Source: Zwartia hollandica (GTDB lineage Bacteria; Pseudomonadota; Gammaproteobacteria; Burkholderiales; Burkholderiaceae_B). Taken from it: 64,000 nucleotides of DNA. Position 1 is the first letter of the stretch. Each line of letters starts with the position of its first letter. The translations under genes were made by a program, and so were the position numbers. Where the stretch lies: NCBI RefSeq assembly GCF_019923725.1, contig NZ_JAHXRI010000004.1, positions 62,001 through 126,000 on the forward strand, in the 5' to 3' direction. The notes beneath the pieces were generated by a model. The model was not told the origin of the DNA and ran no database searches. It saw only the letters and a program-made list of their open reading frames with translations. Shown here in pieces: positions 17,854-28,100 of this stretch.

Positions 17854-17870
17854 ACCGAACTTAGTTCGGT
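17854..17870. promoter_or_regulatory. Perfect 17-bp palindrome, candidate operator
   Basis: ACCGAAC-TTA-GTTCGGT is a perfect 7-bp inverted repeat with a 3-bp centre, directly against the upstream edge of the sigma-54 promoter. It is not followed by a T run, so it is more likely a protein site than a terminator. The binding protein is unknown; a repressor or an auxiliary regulator are both possible. Confidence 0.45.
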
Positions 17871-17941
17871 CGGGTCTCAAAGCGTCCTAACAAAAGGTTC
17901 TAGCGAATCGAGTAAAAGGTTGCCTCAAGGTGGGTAGGCCT

Positions 17942-17996
17942 GAACTATTTTGGTGCAGCCGATCCATTTTGATGCATTTATATCCATACTGGTGCA
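17942..17996. repeat. Three spaced 16-bp direct repeats ending in TGRTGCA
   Basis: Related units end at 17957, 17976 and 17996, so they are 19 and 20 bp apart (about two helical turns). Each has the pattern ATCCATNNTGRTGCA; the first unit is more diverged in its left half. TGGTGCA equals the NtrC half-site, though NtrC sites are normally inverted pairs and these are direct. They lie about 125-170 bp upstream of the inferred sigma-54 transcription start, the usual place for enhancer sites. They are also 32-86 bp before the racemase ATG. The rest of the 17733-18027 gap holds no gene that I can support. Confidence 0.5.
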
Positions 17997-18027
17997 CGCA
18001 GTTCCACCCTCTAAGTTAAACCAATCC

Positions 18028-18786
18028 ATGACTATGAAACTACTTCTCATAAACCCTAATACCTCGTCACCAATGACCCATGCTATTGCCCAGGGCGCCA
18101 AAGCAGTTGCCGCGCCCACGACGGAGATTGTTGCGGTGCAACCGAGTTTTGGGCCACTCTCAATTGAGGGGCACTATGACGAGGCGTTTGCCGCAGCAGG
18201 CGTGGCTGAACAGCTTCGTCTGGCGCAAGAGAGCGGGGCCAATCCTGCTCCAGATGCCGTGGTGATTGCGTGCTTTGGGGATCCTGGCTTGGAAGCCGCG
18301 CGAGAAATCACGCGGGCCCCGGTGCTTGGGATCGCGGAAGCTGGGTTTCATGCCGCCAGTATGCTTGCTACGGGTTTTTCGGTGGTCACCACGATGACGC
18401 GCACCTGCATCATTGCCGAACGCTTGGTGCAACGCTATGGGTTTGAGCATCAGTGTCGAGGCGTTCACGGCACGGATATCGCAGTGCTGGATCTCGAGGA
18501 CGCGGGTAGCACGGTGATCGATCAAATCGAGCAGACTGCGCGTGAAGCGCTCAGTCGCGATCGCAGTGGAGCGATCGTTCTAGGATGTGCTGGAATGACA
18601 ACCTTGTGCCAAACGCTGACAGAGCGCTTGGGCGTTCCTGTGATTGACGGTGTGGCCGTTGCGGTAAAGTTTGCCGAGGCCTTAGCAGCGTTGGGCTTGG
18701 GGACCAGCAAGCACGGAGATTATGCGACCCCATTGCCTAAGGTTTACACCGGCTGGGCGTCGCCGTTTGGCTGGCCTAAACGCTGA
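18028..18786 (+). CDS. Asp/Glu/hydantoin racemase family protein
   Basis: A 252-residue protein beginning MKLLLINPNTSSPMT, the signature start of the hydantoin/allantoin racemase branch of the Asp/Glu racemase superfamily. The two catalytic-type cysteines appear in VIACFGDPG and VLGCAGMTTL, consistent with cofactor-independent two-base chemistry. It diverges from the ABC importer and shares its regulatory gap, so it may process imported amino-acid derivatives, hydantoins or ureides. ATG 18028 and ATG 18034 are both possible; no good ribosome site is visible. A malonate decarboxylase-like or other superfamily activity cannot be ruled out. Confidence 0.8.
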   Translation: MTMKLLLINPNTSSPMTHAIAQGAKAVAAPTTEIVAVQPSFGPLSIEGHYDEAFAAAGVAEQLRLAQESGANPAPDAVVIACFGDPGLEAAREITRAPVLGIAEAGFHAASMLATGFSVVTTMTRTCIIAERLVQRYGFEHQCRGVHGTDIAVLDLEDAGSTVIDQIEQTAREALSRDRSGAIVLGCAGMTTLCQTLTERLGVPVIDGVAVAVKFAEALAALGLGTSKHGDYATPLPKVYTGWASPFGWPKR

Positions 18787-18802
18787 GTATCGAGACAACT
18801 CT

Positions 18803-19672
18803 TTGCTTACTCGGCCTCAGTCTCTCGTTGCGATTCATGTTGTTGCAGTGCTGTTTGGCGCCACCGGAATTTTTGGTGCCGTCATTGAGGCCAACGCCGC
18901 CGTGATCACGTGGGGGCGTGCCGTCTTCGCGGTGCTGACGTTGGTGCTGGTGGGTGGTGCGCTAGGAGAGCGTGGGTTCAAACAGGTATTTGCACAGGCG
19001 CATGGTTGGGCTTTGTTTGGTTCTGGCGCAATGCTCGCCTTGCATTGGGTAAGTTTTTTTATATCCGTGAAACTGGGCGGTATTGCGGTCGCAACCCTAG
19101 GCTTTGCGAGCTTTCCTGCCTTCATTACATTAATTGAATGGGGCATACTCAGAGAGCGTATTCAGCGTGTAGAGTGGGTGCGACTTTTTGTTGTGTCGTT
19201 GGGCTTGCTCTTAATTACCCCATCTTTTGACTTGCACGATATTGCAACGGAAGGCTTGTTGTGGGGGTTGCTGTCAGGCGCTTCCTTTGGTGTGTTGGCG
19301 GTGATGAATCGCCGCGTGCTCTCGGGGGTGAATGCGTTTCACGTCGCGGGCTTGCAGAATGTCGTCGTTTGCGTCTTGCTTACCCCTTGGGTCTTTTCCG
19401 AGCTGCGTACGGTCTCTGTAAATGACTGGTATCTGATCGCGGCACTCGGAGTCATTTGCACTGGGGTTGCCCACTTACTCTTCGTTTCAAGCCTGCGGTG
19501 TTTGCCTGCACGCACGGCTGGTCTGGTTGTCGCGTCCGAACCTCTCTACGCGATTGGATTCGCGTGGATTCTATTCGCCGAGGTTCCGAGCGCGCGGACC
19601 TTGGTTGGAGCGGTTATGATGGTAGGCGCAATCTTTAGTGCCAGTTTGGCGGTGCATCGCGCAAAACACTAG
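18803..19672 (+). CDS. EamA/DMT-family transporter
   Basis: About 289 residues with roughly ten transmembrane helices in two EamA repeats; the second begins near GLLWGLLSGASFGVLAVMNRR. No ATG is suitably placed. TTG 18803, giving SLLTRPQSLVAIHVVAVLFG downstream, yields a normal family length, but the start is uncertain and may overlap the racemase stop (the frame is open from 18722). EamA proteins export or exchange metabolites. In this context it could serve the racemase, or flip a lipid-linked sugar made by the next two genes; both are inference. Confidence 0.75.
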   Translation: MLTRPQSLVAIHVVAVLFGATGIFGAVIEANAAVITWGRAVFAVLTLVLVGGALGERGFKQVFAQAHGWALFGSGAMLALHWVSFFISVKLGGIAVATLGFASFPAFITLIEWGILRERIQRVEWVRLFVVSLGLLLITPSFDLHDIATEGLLWGLLSGASFGVLAVMNRRVLSGVNAFHVAGLQNVVVCVLLTPWVFSELRTVSVNDWYLIAALGVICTGVAHLLFVSSLRCLPARTAGLVVASEPLYAIGFAWILFAEVPSARTLVGAVMMVGAIFSASLAVHRAKH

Positions 19673-19678
19673 ATCTCT

Positions 19679-20719
19679 ATGAACTCAAACGATCAGTCTG
19701 TTTCTTCCTTGTCCGCTGTGCCCAGAGAGCTACGGGTGCGTGATGTCATGTCCGCCACGATTAGTTGCGTCGTACCGGCCTTTAACGAAGCGACGAACTT
19801 AGGTGTTTTGTTGCCACGTTTGCAGTCTGTATTGGCGCAGACGGGCGCCAGCTGGGAAATTGTCGTCGTTGATGATGGAAGCCGCGACAATACTTCGCAA
19901 TTGATGGGGTCTTGGACTGCAAATCCTGGTTTCCGCTACGTTCAGCTCTCTCGTAATTTCGGGAAGGAGCCGGCAATTACCGCTGGTATTGAAGCGGCGA
20001 TCGGCGATGTGGTCGTCATTCTGGATGCAGACTTACAACACCCGCCCGAGTTGTTGTCCAAGATGATCGAGCGTTGGGCTGTCGGTGTGGATATGGTCTA
20101 CGCTGTGCGTGCAAATCGAGACGATGAAAGCTTTACCAAGCGTTTGGGTACGCGTGTGTTTTATTCGCTACTAAAAGGTGCCCGTGGCGTTCGTGTGCCT
20201 CCACACGCAGGTGATTTTCGGCTTATGGATCGCAGCGTTGTCGACGCTCTCTTGCGCTTGCCGGAGCGCAATCGATTCATGAAGGGTTTGTATGCTTGGG
20301 TCGGGTTTAATTCTGAGCCCATCGAGTATGTGCCGGACGCTCGTCAATATGGGGAGTCTCGCTTCGGTATCTTGAAGTTATTGCGTTTGGCGCTCACAGG
20401 GCTGACGGCATTTACGACTTGGCCGTTGCGCGCGGTTAGCTTGTTTGGCTTCCTCGTTTCAATGTGCTCATTTACGTATGGGCTGTACATTGTGATCGAG
20501 TACTTGTTGTTCGCCAACCCAGTGGATGGGTGGCCCACGATTGTCACAATTCTCTTGTTTTTCTCTGGTATCAATTTGATCTCTCTTGGAATCGTAGGCG
20601 AATACATTGCTGGGATTTTTGACGAGGTCAAAGGGCGTCCGCTGTATCTCGTGCGCCAAACGCAGGGCCGACCTTATACGCAGGGCGCAGAGCATGGCCG
20701 CGTCCTACCGCGCGAATGA
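19679..20719 (+). CDS. Polyprenyl-phosphate glycosyltransferase, family 2 (ArnC/LgmA/FlmF2-like)
   Basis: A 346-residue GT2 enzyme with SCVVPAFNEATNLG near residue 29, VVVDDGSRDNT, the metal-binding ILDADLQHPPE motif, and an ArnC-type acceptor region (RLMDRSVVDALLRLPERNRFMKG). Two C-terminal transmembrane helices (about 245-265 and 275-300) follow. Such enzymes load a sugar onto undecaprenyl or dolichyl phosphate. The partner deacetylase overlaps its stop by ATGA. The pair matches FlmF2-NaxD of Francisella and LgmA-LgmC of Bordetella, which prepare an amino sugar for lipid A. An ATG at 19748 is an alternative start. Confidence 0.82.
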   Translation: MNSNDQSVSSLSAVPRELRVRDVMSATISCVVPAFNEATNLGVLLPRLQSVLAQTGASWEIVVVDDGSRDNTSQLMGSWTANPGFRYVQLSRNFGKEPAITAGIEAAIGDVVVILDADLQHPPELLSKMIERWAVGVDMVYAVRANRDDESFTKRLGTRVFYSLLKGARGVRVPPHAGDFRLMDRSVVDALLRLPERNRFMKGLYAWVGFNSEPIEYVPDARQYGESRFGILKLLRLALTGLTAFTTWPLRAVSLFGFLVSMCSFTYGLYIVIEYLLFANPVDGWPTIVTILLFFSGINLISLGIVGEYIAGIFDEVKGRPLYLVRQTQGRPYTQGAEHGRVLPRE

Positions 20720-21546
20720 GCGACAACACGACACCGATCGTGGTGTGTGCTGATGACTATGGGCTAGAACCTGGAGTCGATGAAGCGATTGTTGCCTTGG
20801 CAGCGCGCAGACGTCTTAGCGCGACCGGTTGCCTTGTTACCGCGACAGGTTTCGTGCATTCTGCCCCAGCACTAAAGGCTTTACCCATCGACGTGGGTTT
20901 GCACTTGAATTTCACGGAAGATGTTGGACCACCCGGCGCCTACCGTCCCCTGAGCTCGCTCATGGCGCTCGCTTACGCAAGACGCCTCGCCGCCACGACC
21001 GTCCGTCAACAGATTGAGCAGCAGTTGGACCTGTTTCATGACCACTTAGGACGTGCGCCTGATTTTGTCGATGGACATCTGCACGTGCATCAGTTGCCCG
21101 TGATCCGAGAAGAACTTGTAAGCGCCTTGCGCGTGCGGTACGGTGCTCGCCTACCGTGGTTACGCGACACACGCCCAACGCACCTCGCGTCCGCGCTGCC
21201 GTTGATGCAGCGCATAAAAGCCCATGTGATCGGAGCGCTCGGCGCCCGCGCATTTTCCGTTCTAGCTCGAGATCTTGGCGCGGAGCAAAACAATGGATTT
21301 GTTGGCGCCTATGATTTTTCGCGTGCTCACCCAGATTACGCTTGGATGTTAGAGCAATGGTTGCTCAATGTGCGCGCTTGGACTGTATTGATGACGCATC
21401 CCGCAATTAGCGCAAGCCCTAGGCTAGCCTTCGGTCAGGACCGCCGGCGTGAATTCCAGGTGCTCGCAAGCGATGGTTTTTCAGAGCTACTAGAGCGCTT
21501 TAATTTGCGTGTAGCGCGACTTTCTACTCGGACGTCTCAGGTCTAG
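20716..21546 (+). CDS. YdjC/ChbG/HpnK-family carbohydrate deacetylase (NaxD/LgmC-like)
   Basis: A 276-residue YdjC-fold enzyme. Metal and catalytic motifs are visible as [15 protein letters not shown] (D13, D14), VGLHLNFTE and [10 protein letters not shown]. The family removes N-acetyl groups from sugars, including lipid-linked ones. Translational coupling (ATGA) to a polyprenyl-phosphate glycosyltransferase suggests it deacetylates the sugar that enzyme loads, giving undecaprenyl-phosphate-amino sugar for lipid A modification. The alternative hopanoid role (HpnK) is less likely because no hopanoid genes are nearby. The last 23 bp overlap the convergent queH. Confidence 0.82.
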   Translation: MSDNTTPIVVCADDYGLEPGVDEAIVALAARRRLSATGCLVTATGFVHSAPALKALPIDVGLHLNFTEDVGPPGAYRPLSSLMALAYARRLAATTVRQQIEQQLDLFHDHLGRAPDFVDGHLHVHQLPVIREELVSALRVRYGARLPWLRDTRPTHLASALPLMQRIKAHVIGALGARAFSVLARDLGAEQNNGFVGAYDFSRAHPDYAWMLEQWLLNVRAWTVLMTHPAISASPRLAFGQDRRREFQVLASDGFSELLERFNLRVARLSTRTSQV

Positions 21547-22216
21547 GTTCTGAGAGCGCTTGAATCTCCTCTCGACCATAGAATTTAACGCCTAGAGCAA
21601 TGCGCTCGCGCCCTTGTGCTCGGCGATGCCGATTGGTGTCGCGCAATGAGTACACACAGCCGCAGTATTCTTGTTGATAGAACTCTTCGCGTTTGCTTAT
21701 TTCAATCATGCGGGCAGACCCGCCATGTTTGCGCCAGTTGTAGGTCCAATATGTAAGTGCGTCGTAGCGCGCGGCCGCTCTTTCACCGCAACCGTTGATC
21801 TGTTGCATGTCTTTCCAGCGGGAAATTCCCAAGGAGCTGGTGATAGTGTCGTAGCCGTGCTCGTAAGCGTATAACGCCGTTCGTTCGAAGCGCATATCAA
21901 AGCACTTGGTGCAGCGTTCGCCTCTTTCCGGCTCATTTTCTAAGCCCTTGATGCGGTCGAACCAATTGTCGACGTCGTAGTCGGCATCAATAAAGCCGAT
22001 ACCATTCTTTTCGGCAAATCGAATATTTTCGTTTTTTCGAATCTCGTATTCTCTTACCGGATGAATATTTGGGTTGTAAAAGAAAATATCGTACTGAATA
22101 CCCGCTACAAGCATGGCCTCCATCACCTCTCCTGAGCAGGGGGCGCAGCAGGAGTGCAATAAAACCTTGGATTTACCCTCAGGCAGGGTTAAGGAGGGAC
22201 GCAGGGTATCTTTCAC
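21524..22216 (-). CDS. queH: Epoxyqueuosine reductase QueH
   Basis: A 230-residue enzyme for the last step of queuosine tRNA modification, reduction of epoxyqueuosine. It is unrelated to QueG. It carries the DUF208 signature [12 protein letters not shown] (C23, C24, C27) near the N-terminus, [26 protein letters not shown] and QEYCGCVYS. These clusters of cysteines bind iron-sulfur and an adjacent iron. It lies 39 bp downstream of glnE on the same strand, so it is probably co-transcribed. Confidence 0.93.
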   Translation of the reverse strand: MKDTLRPSLTLPEGKSKVLLHSCCAPCSGEVMEAMLVAGIQYDIFFYNPNIHPVREYEIRKNENIRFAEKNGIGFIDADYDVDNWFDRIKGLENEPERGERCTKCFDMRFERTALYAYEHGYDTITSSLGISRWKDMQQINGCGERAAARYDALTYWTYNWRKHGGSARMIEISKREEFYQQEYCGCVYSLRDTNRHRRAQGRERIALGVKFYGREEIQALSEPRPETSE

Positions 22217-22255
22217 GATGAAATCTGGCGGGAATAAAGAAGATGAGTTTAATCG

Positions 22256-25048
22256 TTATTCGCCCAAAACCGCCTCCCATAGTTCTCGGACAGCCGCTCG
22301 CGCTTCTTTGAGCTCTGAGGAGGGTACGCGCGCACGGTCTGCGCCCTGAAGGCGAACCTCGTGCTGCCTTCTACGCAAATCCCGGTAGGCGTCGGCTGCG
22401 CGAGCCGCGAGATCTTGGTCTAGCAGGCCTGCGTCGGCAGCAAGCCGCAGTAAAGCGATATTGCCTAGATTGCTGATCAACTCCGGATGATTTTTACTCT
22501 GCGTTAAAACCAAGTACTGCGTAACAAATTCTAAGTCGACCATACCCCCGGCATCGTGCTTTAGATCAAAATCAGGGCTTGGGTTCGGGTGGCCAGAGGT
22601 CATTTTTTCACGCATTTTTCGCACCTCTGCGATTAATGCAACAGGATCACGCGAGGCCGCCAAGACTTCTTGGCGAATTGCTTCGAAGGCGTCCCCAACG
22701 GCACGATTGCCGGCCGCATAGCGGGCCCGTGTGAGGGCTTGATGTTCCCAAGGCCAAGCGTGTTCTAGCTGATACTTGCGAAACGCTTCAACGGATACGG
22801 CCAATAGCCCCGCATCGCCGTCAGGACGTAGACGCAGATCCACATCATAAAGGCGCCCGGAAGAGGTCATTGTTGATAGCCAGGAGGTCATCCGCCGTGC
22901 GAGCTTGGCATAGACTTCTGCAGCATCCTCCCGAGGATCATCGTATAAATAGACGAGATCTAAATCCGAGGAGTATCCCAGCTCTTTGCCGCCGAGCCTT
23001 CCGTAGGCGATGATGGCCAAACGCAGGCTTGGGCAGGCCTGGCCCTCCTGGGGTTTGCACACCAAGGGCCAGACACGCGCCAGAGTCTCATCCAGAAGCA
23101 TGTCGGCCAAGGCGGATAGTTGGTCTGCTAGGCTCTCAACCGAGAGAGCACCCTCAAGATCTTGCGCGAGCAGCTGAAAACTGAGTTGCCGTTGCATGTC
23201 TCGCATCAGGTTCATCTGCTGCTCAACATCAGGCGAGCCATCCGGCAAAACACATGCGTCAAGATCCGTGCGCATCGCCTGACCCGCTTGCTCATAGTTG
23301 ATGGGGGTCATCAACGTGTGCCATGCAATCAAGCTATCAAGGACGACAGGATTTTGTATGAGATATTGCGCAGCCCACGGACTGGCGGCCATCATTCTGG
23401 CGATACGTGCAAGGGTCTCAGGGTATTCGGCAAGTAAGGCCAGGTAGGCGCTGCGTTGCGTGACCTGTTCGATCAAGTCGAGCATACGCAAAGCTGCCGT
23501 CATGGGTTGCGCTGTTTGATTGGCAGCGTCCAGGGCGCTCGGTAAGAGGGTGTCGATTCGCGCTTTGCTGGAGGCAGAAGCCGAGCGGACCCTGCTGCCA
23601 TCTAGAAAGGCCTCCACCCGTTTGGTGAGGGCGCTTGCATCCTCACCGAAGTGGGATAAGCTCCTTTCCAATGCCGACAGGGTAGTACCGGAATCTCCGA
23701 TTTCTGACGAGGACATCGCCGTTGTTTTCTTGGGTGGCGCAGGTTCGTCGCTGAGGCCAGCGAGTCGAAACGCATCTCGGAATGTGTACGCCACAAACTC
23801 GCGATGTTGCTCCAACGTTTGGGTGAACTCAGGCAGCGACATGCGCATGGCGTGTGCCAGTTCCGCCATACGTGAGGGATCGCTTGGGAGAAGGTGAGTT
23901 TGAGCATCTTCAGCGTATTGCAATGCATGCTCGGTGCGTCTTAAAAACACATAAGCTTCCGCGAGATGTTTCACGGTCAAGGCAGGCAAAATGCCTGCGC
24001 GGCGCTGCGCTTGTAGTGCATCGAGTAGGCCCCGTTGTTGAAGGGCCGGCATTTTGCCTCCACGAATCAACTGCGAGAGCTGAACGACAAACTCGATTTC
24101 GCGAATACCGCCTTCGCCGAGCTTGATATTAAGACGTGAGTCCACGCCTGGACGCGCCAACGCTTTGCGTTGCCAGTCTTGACGAATACGTTCTCGTAGC
24201 GACCGCAGTGCTGCTAGCGCATCAAAGTCAAAGTATTTTCGATAGACAAACGGGATGCGCATACTTTCTAAGTGCTGCACATTAAGTTTTGAGTCACTAT
24301 CTGTGAACGCACGGGCTGGCATCGGCCTTGCTTTGAGCCATGCATAGCGCTCCCATTCACGGCCCTGTGTGAAGAGATACTGCTCAAACGCGTCTAGGCT
24401 CCAGGCAAGCGGACCAGAGTCGCCATCGGGTCGTAACCTCAAATCTGTCCGAAATACTTGGCCATCTGCGTCCATTTCGGAAAGAATGGGCATCATTCGT
24501 TGCGTCAATCGACTATAGAATTCGTGATAACTGATCTCTCGTGGACCGTCTGTTTCCCCTTCGTCGCCATACAACATCACAAGGTCAATGTCTGACGATA
24601 CGTTTAGTTCACAGCCCCCGAGCTTTCCCATTCCGATGATGAGCATTTCTTGTGGAAGCCCTGTAGCCAGGTCACGGGGAATCCCATGTGCAGCCACCAG
24701 ATCTGACATAACAGTCAGGTATGCCTGCTCGACGGACCAATCGGCTAGCTTTGTCATGGCAGTGACCACTTCGTCGATCGGGGCTAATCCACCCAAGTCT
24801 CTGATCATGGCGAGATAAAAAGTGCGTTGACGCAGTTGCCTGAGTACTTTGCGGCAAGTCGTCGGGTCCATTGCAACGCCCTCGGCGCCTAATCCCCGGA
24901 GTTCGGCGAACCACGTCTCAATGCGCGCGGCGGTAATTGGCTCTTGGCAAGACTGCTCCAACCATTCTGCAAAATCGGGTTTTGCTTGAGTCAGACGGCG
25001 CAGGACTCCAGACCAGGGAAGGGAGTGAGAGATCAGAGATTGGGTCAT
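22256..25048 (-). CDS. glnE: Glutamine synthetase adenylyltransferase/deadenylylase
   Basis: A 930-residue bifunctional enzyme that adds AMP to, or removes it from, glutamine synthetase according to PII status. It has two nucleotidyltransferase domains: [19 protein letters not shown] (139-157) for deadenylylation, and [22 protein letters not shown] in the C-terminal half for adenylylation. Each is followed by a PII-uridylyltransferase-like helical domain. The length matches the family. It diverges from yhdP across a 97-bp gap in which I see no clear operator. Confidence 0.95.
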   Translation of the reverse strand: MTQSLISHSLPWSGVLRRLTQAKPDFAEWLEQSCQEPITAARIETWFAELRGLGAEGVAMDPTTCRKVLRQLRQRTFYLAMIRDLGGLAPIDEVVTAMTKLADWSVEQAYLTVMSDLVAAHGIPRDLATGLPQEMLIIGMGKLGGCELNVSSDIDLVMLYGDEGETDGPREISYHEFYSRLTQRMMPILSEMDADGQVFRTDLRLRPDGDSGPLAWSLDAFEQYLFTQGREWERYAWLKARPMPARAFTDSDSKLNVQHLESMRIPFVYRKYFDFDALAALRSLRERIRQDWQRKALARPGVDSRLNIKLGEGGIREIEFVVQLSQLIRGGKMPALQQRGLLDALQAQRRAGILPALTVKHLAEAYVFLRRTEHALQYAEDAQTHLLPSDPSRMAELAHAMRMSLPEFTQTLEQHREFVAYTFRDAFRLAGLSDEPAPPKKTTAMSSSEIGDSGTTLSALERSLSHFGEDASALTKRVEAFLDGSRVRSASASSKARIDTLLPSALDAANQTAQPMTAALRMLDLIEQVTQRSAYLALLAEYPETLARIARMMAASPWAAQYLIQNPVVLDSLIAWHTLMTPINYEQAGQAMRTDLDACVLPDGSPDVEQQMNLMRDMQRQLSFQLLAQDLEGALSVESLADQLSALADMLLDETLARVWPLVCKPQEGQACPSLRLAIIAYGRLGGKELGYSSDLDLVYLYDDPREDAAEVYAKLARRMTSWLSTMTSSGRLYDVDLRLRPDGDAGLLAVSVEAFRKYQLEHAWPWEHQALTRARYAAGNRAVGDAFEAIRQEVLAASRDPVALIAEVRKMREKMTSGHPNPSPDFDLKHDAGGMVDLEFVTQYLVLTQSKNHPELISNLGNIALLRLAADAGLLDQDLAARAADAYRDLRRRQHEVRLQGADRARVPSSELKEARAAVRELWEAVLGE

Positions 25049-25145
25049 TCTGAATTTACGTTAGGACAGCTTCTTTAGTTTGGGTTATAAGTTTGCACAA
25101 TACCGCACAGAACGTTGTGGACGAAATTTTGGCTTGTAAATAGTT

Positions 25146-28100
25146 TTGCGAATTATCAAAAATACCCTACGAATACTGGTAATAGCCATGCTGCTCGCTT
25201 ATGGCCTAGCGGCGTTGGGCATGCTGGTCGTTCGGTTTTGGGTTGTACCCCATGCCAACGATTGGCGTCCCCAGATCGAACAGCGTTTATCTGTCGCCTT
25301 GGATGCAAAGGTCACGATAGATCAAATTTCGGCAAGTTGGTCAGGACTAAATCCTACTTTGGCTGTGCAGAACCTGCGGCTGGTTAGTCCCCAAGGTGAG
25401 GAGTTTTTACGCGTACCTGATGCGTTTGCTGTGATTGGCTGGCGTAGTTTGTTTGTTTGGGATCTGCGCCTAAAGCAGTTGGAGATCAACGGCTTCGAAC
25501 TCTCCGCGGAGCGGCGCACGGATGGCTCTATCGTTATAGCGGGCCAGACGCTGAGCGAATTGCCCTCTCAACATGTTCAACTTGATGCAGAAGCCTTGGC
25601 GGTGAGGTGGCTGCTGGATCAAGGTCATATTCAGTTGCGTGACGCGCAACTGGTTTGGCATGACCGCCTGCGTGAGGCTCCCCCGCTCGAGTTGCACGGC
25701 ATAGACGTTGACATTGTCAACAGCCTATTTTCGCATCAGTTGCGCATCCGTGCCTCGCTGCCAGCGTCTCTTGGTACTCGAATTGAATTTCTTGCCAAAA
25801 CGCAAAATAAATTGAACCCGTTGGCCTCGCATGAAGCAGGGCAAGCAACACTTTTTTTTGAGTTAGATGATTTTCAACCGAGCGCGTGGGCACCTTGGCT
25901 AGATTTACCAAAAATAGAGGGGCGTATTCACGCGAGACTTTGGAGCGATGTGAGTGCGGGGCATCTGACAAATGCAACGGTTGAGCTTGCAGGCTCCTCC
26001 ATCAGCATGTTGATCCCTGAGCCTACGCAAACAGGCTTGCAATTAGATCAACTGAAGATGCGTGTCGCTGGGTTTCCAGGAGATGTGTTTATCGGTGACA
26101 CGTGGCCTATCTTTTCTCGCTCTCCCGATCGTTCTGGACTGACAATTTCTGCCTCGGGTAAGACCATACATTTACAAGGAGGGCTATTTGAGCCAGATCG
26201 CTTAACTGTTGATGACCTCGCGTTCCAGGGACAGCTTGTCCGCAATACAGAGGGCGTTCTATTGGTTACGGCCAAGCAACTAGGCGTCAAAACTGCAGGT
26301 TCCGATATCCTGTTGACGGGCACTTGGAGTCCAGGCGGCGACTCCGAGGCCGGATTGCTGGATTTAAATGGAACGCTGACCAATCTACCCGTTGCAAACT
26401 TGCACCAATACGTGACCACTGCCGTGGACACCGAGTCAAGGAAATGGTTGCGTGACGCTCTTAAGCTCGGTAGCCTGACCCAGGCTAGTGTGCGAGTGCA
26501 GGGCGACCTTACGCACTTCCCATTTAACCGCCCTGGTCAGGCCGGTGTGTTCAAGATTCAGGGTTCTGTTCAGGATCTCGTGATTGATTATGACGTCGAA
26601 AATTCTGGAAAATTAGGCTGGCCCGCTTTGATTCTTGAGCAAGGCGCGGTCACACTAGACAAGCTATCGTTAGATGTGCGTAGCAGCCGTGCCGCACTAT
26701 TTGATGCGCACGGGGGACGCATTGCTGTTCAAAACCTTGCCGCCTCGGTTCCAGACCTTGAATCATCACTTTTATTGACTGTTCAAGCACAAACCCAGAA
26801 TTTAGCCGAGGACTATTTGCGCGTGCTGCGTGGGACGCCTTTGGCTAAGGACATGCTTGGTGCTCTTGATGCAATAAAAGTGAGCGGCTCTATTGTTGTT
26901 CCTTTTTCCATGAAGGTGGATTTAATTGAACAGCAACCAACATTCGTGCAGGGCGCAGTCCAACTCCGTGAGAACGTCGTGAGTTACTCCGATGATTTTC
27001 GTTTAGACGCGGTCCAAGGCAGCATAGCTTTCACTGATGAGAGTTTCAATATTGAGGCGCTTAGAGCCCAGTTTTTAGGTGGTGCGGTGCGTCTCACTGG
27101 GGGCTGGGGTCGCGCGCAATCGGGTCTGAGTTTCGAGGGCGATTTGACGGCAGACGGGGTGCGCAAACTCAGTTCAGCCAAGACCCTGACAGTGTTTACT
27201 GGCAAGACAAAATATGCGGGCTCGATTAAGCCCCTGCCTAGGTCAGGGTTCGATGCGCAGCTCACGTCCTCTTTAGAGGGGATTGCGATTAAGTTGCCAG
27301 CTCCACTTGGTAAAGGCGCCACACAGCGGCTTGGATTGTCTGCGCGGTGGACACACACGCCTGCGCAGAAAGGTGTAGAGCATGCGCTGAGCGTATCTTT
27401 TGGCGATATTCTAAGCGGCAGGTTCGAGCGTGCAGCCGGAGCGCGTTCCACGACGTTTTTTAACCGAGCTGCGTTCGCAACAGGTGCCAAAGCGATTTTG
27501 CCGACGTCGGGCTTGGTCGTCGATCTTAAATTAGATCGGATCGACTGGGAGGACTGGAGGGTATTTTCGGAGAATCTCGGCGAGTCGACTTTCAGCAGAC
27601 CGAGCGCCAACATTGTTCCTATGTTTCAACAGTTCAAGCTAACTGCGAACCAATTCCTTTGGGGTGAAATGCGCTTGACGAACTTGTCGCTTGCTGCAAA
27701 TAAACAAGACAGGAATAAGTGGAGCGCGCAGTTAAAGTCTGAGGAGACTGAGGGCTTTGCCTCTTGGCAGGAGGCGCAAGGTGCGGTCTCTGGTCGCGCG
27801 TATGCGCGCTTCTCGAAACTTGCACTAGGTTCTGCGAGTACTAAGCAAGGGGAGCCTCCCAAGACGGACATGATCGACGAGAAGCAATGGTCCGAGATGC
27901 CTGCGGTAGACCTGACGATAGATGACTTCACTTTGTTTGGCAGTCGGCTGGGAACACTGCGACTCGTTGGCGCTACGGTGCGTCGTGGTGAAGATTGGAA
28001 AGTTGAGAACCTAGAAATAAAAAATCCCTATGCCACGTTATCGGCGAAGGGGGATTGGCGCCTGAGTGGTCCCAACCGCGGAGTGATCCTTGACGCGAAG

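Noticed and set aside
26984-27613. 209-codon open frame antisense to yhdP
   Set aside because: Serine/proline-rich shadow with no motif. The sense gene is continuous and conserved in pattern.
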